In this document: positions 18,088 through 26,364 of the stretch, piece by piece | How positions within the stretch are numbered: position 1 is the stretch's first letter | Layout of the letters: every line of letters starts with the position of its first letter | Assembly: GCA_964489885.1 (NCBI GenBank) | Contig: CAZAZX010000007.1 | Coordinates: 14,615-78,614 of the forward strand | Length of the DNA stretch: 64,000 bases | Source of the DNA: CAKOTZ01 sp964489885 | Lineage (GTDB): Bacteria > Bacillota > Clostridia > TANB77 > CAG-508 | Direction: 5' to 3' | The notes under the pieces: generated by a model | Told to the model about the DNA's origin: nothing | The model's input: the letters and a program-made list of their open reading frames with translations, nothing else | Databases searched by the model: none | Program-made: the position numbers and the translations under genes

Positions 18088-18822
18088 TTATTCTACTTTT
18101 GCCCAAATAATAAGTCTTTGTGAACCATCATCAGTACATGTAGAAAGTGAAATTTCCGTTCCTCCAGCCGTGTCTCTTGTCATATATTCTCCATCATCTG
18201 GAGATGTTACATAAGTGTTATATACAATATATTCTACTTTATTTCCATATTCATCTGTAATATATATTGCATCACCTAATTGAATTTTTGAGTTTCTTGA
18301 AAATAACGTGCCATTTCTATAATTGTGGCCTAATAGCACAGTATTCCCTGGTTGATTTAAACCTGGAGTTAATAATATTCCTATTCCATAATTCAAAGCT
18401 TTAGCAGAAACAGCTTCTAAGATTGGTAATTTTACTTTTGTTCTTGGTATTTGTATGTATCCATCCATTACATATCCCTTATAAATTTTTTTACCTGATT
18501 TTCTTGTTGGTGAATTAGAAGATGTTCTTGTATTTTTTCTTGACTTTGAATTAGTTTTTTTTACGCTACTTTGTGTTCCTCCTTCTTCCTGTTGTTCTTT
18601 GTTATCTCCTGTTTCATTTGTTTGTTCAATGTTTTGATCTAAATCAACAGTTATATCATCAAATTGCGCATCAAAGTCCTCTATTATGTCATTTGAATCT
18701 TTTTCAAGTTTATATTTTTCGTACGATTCGTAAGCCCAAATTCCGCAGAATATTAATGCAATCAAGGTTGCTATAATCAATATAATATTTAGAAACATTT
18801 TAAATTTCCTATTTTGCCTCAT
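18088..18822 (-). CDS. Sortase (second of two)
   Basis: 244 residues. An N-terminal transmembrane helix (~8-30) leads into a long charged/serine-rich linker (~35-110) and then the catalytic barrel: GYIQIPRTKVKLPIL, LLGHNYRNGTLFSR (His) and EISLSTCTDDGSQRLIIWAK (Cys, Arg). It is closely related to the sortase at 17326, the main difference being its longer linker. The ATG follows GGTGGTAGATTC. The two probably act on different substrates encoded elsewhere. Confidence 0.92.
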   Translation of the reverse strand: MRQNRKFKMFLNIILIIATLIALIFCGIWAYESYEKYKLEKDSNDIIEDFDAQFDDITVDLDQNIEQTNETGDNKEQQEEGGTQSSVKKTNSKSRKNTRTSSNSPTRKSGKKIYKGYVMDGYIQIPRTKVKLPILEAVSAKALNYGIGILLTPGLNQPGNTVLLGHNYRNGTLFSRNSKIQLGDAIYITDEYGNKVEYIVYNTYVTSPDDGEYMTRDTAGGTEISLSTCTDDGSQRLIIWAKVE

Positions 18823-18884
18823 GAATCTACCACCATTCTAACAAATTATTCAATATTAATTATAACATATTTGACATAATATAG

Positions 18885-19229
18885 CTAGTCTACGATTTTC
18901 TCACCTAAATTTTTGCCACCTAATAAATGAAAATGAATATGTTTTACTTCCTGACATCCATCTTTGCCACAATTTACTATAACTCTATATCCGCTATTAA
19001 ATATTCCCTGCTCTTTAGCAACTTTGTTTATTACAGTATAAATTTTTCCTATTAATGCTTCATCACTTTCAGTCAATTCTGTAAGAGCACTAATATGTTT
19101 TTTTGGTATTACAAGAATATGTACTGGTGCTGCAGGTGAAATATCCTTAAATGCTAAAACGTCTTCATCTTCATAAACAATTTCTGAAGGTATCTCCCTA
19201 TTAATAATTTTACAAAATATACAATCCAT
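18885..19229 (-). CDS. HIT-family nucleotide hydrolase (HINT)
   Basis: 114 residues starting MDCIFCKIINREIPSE, with EVKHIHFHLLGGK as the histidine triad near residue 100. HINT-type proteins hydrolyse nucleoside phosphoramidates or AMP conjugates in the cytoplasm. The ATG at 19229 is preferred, since AAAGGA lies ~11 nt upstream; a TTG at 19238 lies within this spacer. Confidence 0.93.
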   Translation of the reverse strand: MDCIFCKIINREIPSEIVYEDEDVLAFKDISPAAPVHILVIPKKHISALTELTESDEALIGKIYTVINKVAKEQGIFNSGYRVIVNCGKDGCQEVKHIHFHLLGGKNLGEKIVD

Positions 19230-19250
19230 AAAAATCAATCCTTTCTAATT

Positions 19251-19364
19251 AAAAATCAGTTTGAAATTTCATTTATCACTTCACAACTTTAATATTATGT
19301 ATCATATCACTAGATACATCAATTGCGAACTACTATTACTTACTGTTAATTCAAACTGATTTTT
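19251..19364. repeat. 15 bp inverted repeat enclosing ~85 bp
   Basis: AAAAATCAGTTTGAA (19251-19265) and its exact reverse complement (19350-19364) flank an AT-rich interior with a smaller internal palindrome near 19295-19315. It lies between the cyclophilin stop and the HIT gene. On the minus strand it ends in a T-rich stretch, so it may be a large terminator or a remnant of a miniature element. Confidence 0.6.
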
Positions 19365-19378
19365 CATATTTTATTTAA

Positions 19379-20170
19379 TTATTGAGCATTTAAACCGTTT
19401 CCATAATTTTGCATTAACCAAGAAGTATAATCAAAAGCATCCATAGTTTCAGGATATCCATAATCAACGCCAAATGTATCTACAGTCATTTTTTCTATTA
19501 CTGGTGGATTTACTGGTTTCTCTGTTGAAGTTTCTTTTCCTTCATCATCAGTTTCTGTTGTCGTTTCTAATGCAACAATTTTATCTACAATATCCATACC
19601 TTCAGTAACACAGCCAAAACCAGCATAAGTTCCATCTAAGCTTGAATTTTTGTCAACCATAATAAAGAATTGTGCACCTGCTGAATTATATCCTTCATCT
19701 TTTAAAGAGCTACTTAATTGTGAAAAATCAGCTCTTCCCATTCCTATGACTCCTCTTTCAAATCTTAAAGTATTTTTACTAAAATTGTTTGCTAAGAATT
19801 CTCCACGTATTGTGTATTCTTTGTCATCAGCATCACTTGTATCTGGGTATAAGTCCTTTAACATAACTTTTCCAGTTCCATCACCTTTTGAGTCCCCACC
19901 TTGAATCATAAATCCAGGAACAACTCTATGGAATGTTAATCCATCATAATATCCATTTTGAATTAGTTTAATAAAGTTTGCAACTGTATTTGGTGCCATA
20001 TCTGGATATAATTCTATCTTTACAGTTCCATAGTCTTTAATATCCATTGTAACAATTGGATTTTGTCTAGTTAATGTAGATTTTTTAACAAATCCATATA
20101 CAACAACTCCTATTAAAGCAATAATTAGTATTAATACTATAACCAAAACAATACTTTTCCAATTTTTCAT
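19379..20170 (-). CDS. Membrane-anchored cyclophilin-type peptidyl-prolyl isomerase
   Basis: 263 residues. A transmembrane anchor (~5-28) is followed by the cyclophilin domain: MDIKDYGTVKIELYPDMAPNT, GLTFHRVVPGFMIQGGD and GAQFFIMVDKNSSLDG, with the catalytic Arg in FHRV. It has a glutamate/threonine-rich insertion near 205-220. It should catalyse proline isomerisation of proteins on the outer side of the membrane. It lies 25 nt downstream of the large pseudopilin gene and may assist its folding or that of other exported proteins; this is inference. Confidence 0.92.
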   Translation of the reverse strand: MKNWKSIVLVIVLILIIALIGVVVYGFVKKSTLTRQNPIVTMDIKDYGTVKIELYPDMAPNTVANFIKLIQNGYYDGLTFHRVVPGFMIQGGDSKGDGTGKVMLKDLYPDTSDADDKEYTIRGEFLANNFSKNTLRFERGVIGMGRADFSQLSSSLKDEGYNSAGAQFFIMVDKNSSLDGTYAGFGCVTEGMDIVDKIVALETTTETDDEGKETSTEKPVNPPVIEKMTVDTFGVDYGYPETMDAFDYTSWLMQNYGNGLNAQ

Positions 20171-20195
20171 TTTCTAAAATCTTCCCTTCTAAATT

Positions 20196-22142
20196 TTAAA
20201 TTATTATAACAGGTCTAAAACCTATATTAATATCGGCAGACCCATTATTATTATAGTAGGCAAATACACCAGCATTTGAGCCATTTCCACTAAATCCACC
20301 TCTTGTCATAAATGGTTTTTCCAGTGTTAAATATATTGATCCATCATTATTCCATGAATTTGATTCAATACTATTCGATGATGTTTCATATATTGCATCT
20401 CCATATCTACTTTCATTGTCTAAATATTTTTCAGGATAAATATCTACTAAATATTTATTTATACTATCTAATTCTGCTATACTTTTAGCATTTTCAGAAA
20501 TATTTGTGCTTGTCCCGACAAATGATGCAAGCCTTTCAATTCCGCCTCCTGATAAATCATATATTCCATAGATGTTTCCTGTAGAGCTAGCTTTTTGTCC
20601 ATTTATCTCAGAATAACTATTAACAGTCCCGTTTACGCCTGTTGCATCAGTACTATCTCCCGCATTTCCTGTAATAAACCTTGTGCTATTATTTATATAT
20701 ATTTCTGAATTATTTCCATATTCACTTTGTGTAAGATATGCAATGGCTCCCCACTCAGAATTTTTCATTTGGTGTGATATTGCATATGATGGCAAACCAT
20801 ATATATTTCCATTTGCATTCATATTCAAGCACTTTTGAAACATATTTTCTTCTGAAATTTCTCTCCAACTTTTTACATTTGGAAGAATTTTTAAATGCAA
20901 TGATGTATTATCTCCCCCACCATTAGTTATTGTTGCATCTTCTGCATCTCCTGGTTCAGAACTACTTGCTTCAAACTTTGCAACCCACATTCCAGTTAAT
21001 TCTTTATTCCAGCCACCATTTGAAAAATCATTTTCGCTATCATCAACAAATGCTTCTGGAATATTCCAATTATTTTCTCCTGCCTTATTATTAATAGCAC
21101 TTACTTCATCATCTGTTGATAGAATTGTTGTCCCTGATAAAAACTTTATTTCGATGTTTCCTGTGTCTTTTTTATGATAATTGCTTGTAATTCTATATGC
21201 ATATCTAGGTATCCAAACAAACATACTTCCCATTTTTGTTACATAATTATTATCATCTAAAACAAGTTCATCTTTTAAAGTTACATTAGCCCATTTTTTT
21301 TCTGAATAATCATACCATACTCCGTCAGTTGTTGCAACTTTTTTCCATTTTTTTTCATTCTCGTCATAAACTATTGGTACCATACCTTCAGAAAGCAATG
21401 GCTCATTTGTTAAAACTATGCTTACTTCTTTTATATTTTCTTTTCCTTGTATGTCCACTATTTTAATTGCATATTTTCCTGTCTGTTTTATATCAATCGA
21501 ATTGTTAGCTACTTTTTTCCAATAGTCAACACTAATAGTTTCATTTTCTTTTGATGTAACCTTTCCATAAAAGACATTTTCTATTTTTGTATTTTCACTT
21601 TCCTTAATATTTATCGTTGAGTATAAACCATAGTTTAATTTTTCTATTTCAAAGTCTTGTTTTTGTGATGTATCAATATTTTCATTGTAATTTATGTTCT
21701 TTTGTCCACCTGGTAAGTCATATTGGGAATAATACATTTTATTTTTATATTCAATTCCTTCAAGACTATAAATTTCTCTAGTTTCAAAATTTATAATTAC
21801 TGTTTCGTCAATGTTGTCTACACTTAAATCCTTTTTTAATGTATTTTTATTAAAATATCTAAAATCAGAAAAATCGTCGCTATTTAGTGCAATTTTTGCC
21901 CTCTCTTTTTCTGAATCTGGTATGTTTTCACCATAGCTTTCGATATTTTTATCTCCATTTTTAATTTTTATGTATTCAACATTTACTCTTTCTTGAATTA
22001 TATTCATTCTTGCAACAAAATTTGAAACTCTTGCTGTGTCATAAGCCGAAAGGCTTATAACTATTATTATTACGGAAATCATTGATATTATTATAATGGC
22101 AATTACTAAAGTCATTAATGTTATTCCACTATTTTTATGCAT
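20196..22142 (-). CDS. Large pseudopilin-like protein with FGE/C-type-lectin-like C-terminal domain
   Basis: 648 residues from the ATG at 22142 (AAGGAGATTTGTTTG upstream). The N-terminus, KNSGITLMTLVIAIIII, is a prepilin-type leader and helix. After a variable region come WYDYSEKKWANV, MFVWIPRYAYRI and GMWVAKFEAS. The C-terminal half contains NIYGIYDLSGGGIERLAS and MTRGGFSGNGSNAGVF..., ending in IGFRPVIII. This pattern resembles the formylglycine-generating-enzyme/C-type lectin fold used for ligand display. It shares the WYDYS..KKWA...VWIPR module with the minor pilin at 56918. Likely a surface-exposed adhesin or pilus tip component; this is inference. Confidence 0.7.
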   Translation of the reverse strand: MHKNSGITLMTLVIAIIIISMISVIIIVISLSAYDTARVSNFVARMNIIQERVNVEYIKIKNGDKNIESYGENIPDSEKERAKIALNSDDFSDFRYFNKNTLKKDLSVDNIDETVIINFETREIYSLEGIEYKNKMYYSQYDLPGGQKNINYNENIDTSQKQDFEIEKLNYGLYSTINIKESENTKIENVFYGKVTSKENETISVDYWKKVANNSIDIKQTGKYAIKIVDIQGKENIKEVSIVLTNEPLLSEGMVPIVYDENEKKWKKVATTDGVWYDYSEKKWANVTLKDELVLDDNNYVTKMGSMFVWIPRYAYRITSNYHKKDTGNIEIKFLSGTTILSTDDEVSAINNKAGENNWNIPEAFVDDSENDFSNGGWNKELTGMWVAKFEASSSEPGDAEDATITNGGGDNTSLHLKILPNVKSWREISEENMFQKCLNMNANGNIYGLPSYAISHQMKNSEWGAIAYLTQSEYGNNSEIYINNSTRFITGNAGDSTDATGVNGTVNSYSEINGQKASSTGNIYGIYDLSGGGIERLASFVGTSTNISENAKSIAELDSINKYLVDIYPEKYLDNESRYGDAIYETSSNSIESNSWNNDGSIYLTLEKPFMTRGGFSGNGSNAGVFAYYNNNGSADINIGFRPVIII

Positions 22143-22164
22143 CAAACAAATCTCCTTTCAAAAA

Positions 22165-23247
22165 TTATAACATAACATTATCAAAAGCAAATTGTTCTTG
22201 CATTCTTTTTAAAGATTGTTTAATAGTTTTTGCCCTTACAGAACCAATTCCTTCAACTTTATCTAATTCATCTATTTCAGCAAGGAGAATGTGTTGAAAA
22301 GATTTGAAATATCTAACTAAATTTTCAACTATATTAGATGGTACTTTGGGCACTTTATTTAATATACGGTAGCCTTTAGGATAAACTGCCACTTCTTCAA
22401 AATTGTCAAAATTTTCGAATCCTAAATTTCTTGCAATAATTACACTATCAATTAATCCACCATTATTTTTTTCTTGAATAGCCCCTAGTACTTCCTCAGC
22501 AGTTTTCTTATTATTCTTAGCCATATAGTCTTTTATGATTAGCAGTTCTTCATTTTCAAGTCCACCTATCAATTCTTCCATTTGCATTTTTACAAGTCTT
22601 CCATCTTCGCCTAATTCGTATATTCTTCTTTTTACTTCTTCAACTACCTTGTTAACCATTTCAGCTCTTTGAATACAATTAATTACATTGTCTAAAGTTA
22701 CTATATCATTAAACTCATATTCACTTAGTAAACTTAGTTTACTATCAAATACTTTTTTATACTTTTCTAAAATTTGTATTGCTTGATTAGCTTTAGAAAT
22801 AATTTTTGATGTATCTTCAATTGTATATCTGAAATTGCCTTTAAAAACTGTAATTATATTTCTTCTCTGAGAAATACTTATTACAAGTTTTCCTGTTTGT
22901 TTTGCAGTACGTTCAGCTGTTCTATGGCGAGTACCTGTTTCCATTGTTGGAATATCTGATGATGGTATAATCTGTGCATTAGCTATTAGTATACGTTTCA
23001 AGTCTTCACTAAGTACTATCGCTCCATCCATTTTTGCTAATTCATATAGACGAGAGGATGTATATTCTTCATTTATATTGAATCCACCATCTACAATGTC
23101 CAAAATTTCTTTGGAATCTCCTATTATTATTAATGCACCTGTTTTTGCTTTCAAAATGTTTTCTAATCCTTCTCTCAAGCTAGTTCCTGGTGCTATTAAC
23201 TTTAATATTTCTGTTGTATAGTCTTCTTTTTTTAATGTTTCATCCAA
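22165..23247 (-). CDS. disA: DNA integrity scanning diadenylate cyclase DisA
   Basis: 360 residues. The N-terminal DAC domain has MDGAIVLSEDLKRI (DGA motif) and TMETGTRHRTAERTAKQTG (RHR motif), which make cyclic-di-AMP from two ATP. A helical spine and C-terminal helix-hairpin-helix (LDKVEGIGSVRAKTIKQSL) bind branched DNA. It scans chromosomes, commonly before sporulation. It lies 15 nt after radA, the usual partner gene. Confidence 0.97.
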   Translation of the reverse strand: MDETLKKEDYTTEILKLIAPGTSLREGLENILKAKTGALIIIGDSKEILDIVDGGFNINEEYTSSRLYELAKMDGAIVLSEDLKRILIANAQIIPSSDIPTMETGTRHRTAERTAKQTGKLVISISQRRNIITVFKGNFRYTIEDTSKIISKANQAIQILEKYKKVFDSKLSLLSEYEFNDIVTLDNVINCIQRAEMVNKVVEEVKRRIYELGEDGRLVKMQMEELIGGLENEELLIIKDYMAKNNKKTAEEVLGAIQEKNNGGLIDSVIIARNLGFENFDNFEEVAVYPKGYRILNKVPKVPSNIVENLVRYFKSFQHILLAEIDELDKVEGIGSVRAKTIKQSLKRMQEQFAFDNVML

Positions 23248-23262
23248 AAATTATTCACTTCC

Positions 23263-24621
23263 TTACTTTAAGCCTAGCTGTTTCATTGCTTCAACAATAT
23301 TTTTCACACCTATTATATCTAAATTAAATTTCTCTTTCAATAGTTTTTTATTATTTTCTGAAATAATACATTTTTTAAATCCTAACTTTTCTGCCTCTTT
23401 TATTCTTTTTTCTATTAAATTAACAGTTCTTACTTCTCCTGTAAGTCCAACTTCTCCGATAGCAACAACATCTTTTGGTATACTAACATTTTTAAAACTA
23501 GATGCTGCAGCTAAAATTATTCCCAAATCTATTGCTGGCTCATTTATTTTTATTCCACCGACGACATTTAAATACACATCTTGATTGCCCAATGGAAATC
23601 CTGCTTTTTTCTCTAAGACAGCAATCAACAAAGTTAATCTATTATAATCAATTCCATTTGCAGTTCTTCTTGGTAATCCAAAAACACTTTGAGTTACTAA
23701 AGCTTGTAATTCAATCATTAATGCTCTTGTTCCTTCAATACTAGATACAACAATTGAACCTGCTGGGTTTCCATCTCTTTCTGATAATAAAATTGACGAA
23801 GGATTTTTTATTTCTACCATCCCTTCATTTTGCATTTCAAACATTCCAATTTCATTTGTTGAGCCAAATCTATTTTTTACACCTCTAAGCATTCTATATG
23901 AAAAATACCTTTCTCCTTCTAAATACAAAACTGTGTCTACCATATGTTCTAAAACCCTTGGCCCTGCGATATTTCCATCTTTAGTTACGTGTCCAATTAT
24001 TATAGTTGTTATTGAGTTTTCCTTGCACATCTTCATGATTCTTGCTGTTATTTCTCTAACTTGACTTATACTACCAGGTGCAGATGTTATATCATCTGAA
24101 TATATCGTTTGGACAGAGTCTATAATAACTAGACTTGGATTTAAGCTATCAATAGCTTCTTGGATTAAATCTATATCAGTCTGTGCAAGGAACATTAAAT
24201 TTTCATTATTTACATTTAGTCTATCAGCTCTTATTTTTATCTGTTCTGCAGATTCTTCCCCTGATACATATAATATTTTTCCATCAGTTTTTATATTATT
24301 GCAAATTTGTAGTATTAAAGTTGATTTTCCAATTCCTGGTTCTCCACCAAGTAAAACTAATGATCCGTCTACAAGTCCCCCACCTAAAACTCTATCTAAT
24401 TCTCCTATTCCAGTTGAAGTTCTTGCTGTTTTTTTATTTTCAACATCTTTTAATTTTATCGGAGAAACACTTTTTTTCTCTTTATTCTTTCCACTTGTTG
24501 CGGTTGTTATTTTCTCTTCAAAAAATGAATTCCAGGAATTACACCCTGGACATTTTCCTAGCCATTTTGCAGACTCATACCCGCAACTATTACATACAAA
24601 AATTGTTTTTGCTTTTGCCAT
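23263..24621 (-). CDS. radA: DNA repair protein RadA
   Basis: 452 residues from the ATG at 24621; the upstream GTG at 24630 lies inside the ribosome site. An N-terminal zinc finger (CNSCGYESAKWLGKCPGC) is followed by the RecA-like core, with LLGGEPGIGKSTL Walker A and the KNRFG motif. A Lon-protease-like C-terminal domain follows. RadA is a branch-migration helicase in recombination. It is the first gene of the radA-disA pair. Confidence 0.97.
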   Translation of the reverse strand: MAKAKTIFVCNSCGYESAKWLGKCPGCNSWNSFFEEKITTATSGKNKEKKSVSPIKLKDVENKKTARTSTGIGELDRVLGGGLVDGSLVLLGGEPGIGKSTLILQICNNIKTDGKILYVSGEESAEQIKIRADRLNVNNENLMFLAQTDIDLIQEAIDSLNPSLVIIDSVQTIYSDDITSAPGSISQVREITARIMKMCKENSITTIIIGHVTKDGNIAGPRVLEHMVDTVLYLEGERYFSYRMLRGVKNRFGSTNEIGMFEMQNEGMVEIKNPSSILLSERDGNPAGSIVVSSIEGTRALMIELQALVTQSVFGLPRRTANGIDYNRLTLLIAVLEKKAGFPLGNQDVYLNVVGGIKINEPAIDLGIILAAASSFKNVSIPKDVVAIGEVGLTGEVRTVNLIEKRIKEAEKLGFKKCIISENNKKLLKEKFNLDIIGVKNIVEAMKQLGLK

Positions 24622-24793
24622 TAAATTCACCCTTCTATTGTGTTATTTACTACAGAAACATTAAGACCTGTATATTAAAAATATTTTATCATTGTTTAAA
24701 TTTAATGTAAACATTTAAAGTATGGTTTTATTTTTCGCTATAAAATTTTTATCACATTTTTTAACATTACAATATCAAATTAGTCAAAAAAAA

Positions 24794-24818
24794 TAGCTGA
24801 AAATCTATATTTCAGCTA
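24794..24818 (-). terminator. Terminator of the tRNA-Met/tRNA-Tyr transcript
   Basis: TAGCTGAAA...TTTCAGCTA hairpin followed on the minus strand by eight T residues. Confidence 0.85.
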
Positions 24819-24827
24819 CTACTTTGG

Positions 24828-24910
24828 TGGGCAGGGATGGATTCGAACCATCGTACACTTGCGTGGCCAGATTTACAGTCTGGTGCCTTTAACCACTCGA
24901 CCACCTACCC
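24828..24910 (-). tRNA. tRNA-Tyr (GTA)
   Basis: Cloverleaf with long variable arm, anticodon loop CTGTAAA (GTA) and encoded CCA (24825-24827). Confidence 0.93.
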
Positions 24911-24914
24911 ATGG

Positions 24915-24988
24915 TGCTCCCTCAAGGATTTGAACCTTGGACCCACCGGTTATGAGCCGGTTGCTCTGACCAACTGAGCTAAGGGAGC
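24915..24988 (-). tRNA. tRNA with CAT anticodon (elongator Met, or Ile2)
   Basis: Cloverleaf with anticodon loop CTCATAA and encoded CCA (24912-24914). The CCGG anticodon stem lacks the three G-C pairs of the initiator. CAT could be tRNA-Met or lysidine-modified tRNA-Ile; I favour Met. Confidence 0.85.
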
Positions 24989-25241
24989 TTTTGCTTAACG
25001 CTTTTTTTAATATACTATATTTATCAAATTCTGTCAATAAGTTTTTTACAAATTTTTAAAATATTTTTTTGAATTTTTATTTTATTTTTCGACCTAATAT
25101 GATACAATAAGAAAAAATTATTTATGCTGAATTTGGATTTTCGACTAATAGACAGAAAAATCTCAAATTTTAGCAATTATAGCTTATTTAGCAAACTGTC
25201 CGCTTGCTAAATAGCATTCTAGAATTATTGGAGGAATCACT

Positions 25242-25514
25242 ATGGAATTTAAAAAATGTAAACGTTGTGGTAACTTTTTCTTAAGCAATAACGATGTATG
25301 TTATAGTTGCTCAACCAAAGATGAATATGAAATAACAAAATTAAAAAAATTTTTTGAGTTAAATGATCAATCATATTCTTTAGAAGAAATTTCATTTAAT
25401 ACAGGAATTAAGTTGAGTAATTTAGATAGATATATGAATAAAGATGAATTTAAAGATATATCTAAAAAACTAAATAAATCAAATAATATTGATAATTTAA
25501 GTATTAATCTATAA
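25242..25514 (+). CDS. Small zinc-ribbon / HTH-like protein
   Basis: 90 residues. CKRCGNFFLSNNDVCYSC (residues 6-23) is a four-cysteine zinc ribbon. The C-terminal half (SLEEISFNTGIKLSNLDRYM) looks like a helix-turn-helix, resembling the small YvyF-type proteins found in flagellar operons. No flagellar genes are nearby. TGGAGGAATCACT precedes the ATG and a terminator follows. Probably a small DNA- or protein-binding regulator. Confidence 0.7.
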   Translation: MEFKKCKRCGNFFLSNNDVCYSCSTKDEYEITKLKKFFELNDQSYSLEEISFNTGIKLSNLDRYMNKDEFKDISKKLNKSNNIDNLSINL

Positions 25515-25537
25515 AAACCTTTTTGTGTTGAAACAAA

Positions 25538-25569
25538 AATAAAGCTATCTAGGACAAGATAGCTTTATT
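25538..25569. terminator. Bidirectional terminator
   Basis: AATAAAGCTATCT...AGATAGCTTTATT hairpin with T/A runs on both sides, between the zinc-ribbon gene and the end of rlmB. Confidence 0.85.
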
Positions 25570-25616
25570 TTATGGCTTTTATGGCTTTACTATAAATATT
25601 TATATCAATTAATTTT

Positions 25617-26351
25617 CTATATCATTCTTTGTTTTACCGCTTCGTAAATAATAATCCCAGCAGATACAGAAGCATTTAAAGAGCTTATTTTTCCATACAT
25701 AGGAATTTTAATTAAAATATCACAAGATTCTTTGACAAGTCTACTAATTCCAGCTCCCTCATTACCAATTACTAAAGCAATTGGGCCTTCTAAATCCTGT
25801 TCATAATACAATGTCTTTGTATTAATGTCAGTTCCTATAACCCATAATCCTTTATCTTTCAAATATTTTATAGTTTCAGTTAAATTATTCACCCTTGCTA
25901 CATTCATATATTCAATAGCACCAGCTGATGTTTTTTCAACAGTTGCATTAACACTTGCAGCTCTTCTTTTTGGAATAATAACGCCATGAGCTCCAGCAGT
26001 TTCTGCCGTTCTAATAATTGAACCAAGATTATGAACATCTTCTATTCCATCCAAAATAATAATGAATGGATCTTCGCCTCTTTCTTTTGCACATTTCAAA
26101 ATATCATCAACATCGCAATATTCAAAAGGTGGAACTAATGCAATTACTCCTTGATGATTTTTGGTTTGAGACATTAAATCTAATTTATTTTTTTCTGTTT
26201 CAACAATTACTATTTTTTTTCCTTTTGCAACCGAAATTATTTTATTAATTGAACCATGCTTTTCTCCCTTTTGAACAAATAATTTGTTAATATCCCTATC
26301 AGAATTAAGCAATTCTAAAACAGCATTTCTTCCTTCAACTTGATCTTCCAT
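25617..26351 (-). CDS. rlmB: 23S rRNA (guanosine-2'-O-)-methyltransferase RlmB-type (TrmH/SpoU family)
   Basis: 244 residues. VEGRNAVLELLNSDRDINKL forms the substrate-binding N-terminal domain. The knotted SPOUT domain shows DGIEDVHNLGSIIRTAETAG, ALVIGNEGAGISRLV and the C-terminal motif IPMYGKISSLNASVSAGI. It should methylate G2251 of 23S rRNA or a similar rRNA target. It lies 13 nt after lepA in the same operon. Confidence 0.93.
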   Translation of the reverse strand: MEDQVEGRNAVLELLNSDRDINKLFVQKGEKHGSINKIISVAKGKKIVIVETEKNKLDLMSQTKNHQGVIALVPPFEYCDVDDILKCAKERGEDPFIIILDGIEDVHNLGSIIRTAETAGAHGVIIPKRRAASVNATVEKTSAGAIEYMNVARVNNLTETIKYLKDKGLWVIGTDINTKTLYYEQDLEGPIALVIGNEGAGISRLVKESCDILIKIPMYGKISSLNASVSAGIIIYEAVKQRMI

Positions 26352-26364
26352 ATTTCACCCTTCT

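Noticed and set aside
19239..19378. T-box or other riboswitch before the HIT gene
   Set aside because: No T-box sequence or specifier-like stem; only the simple inverted repeat is present.
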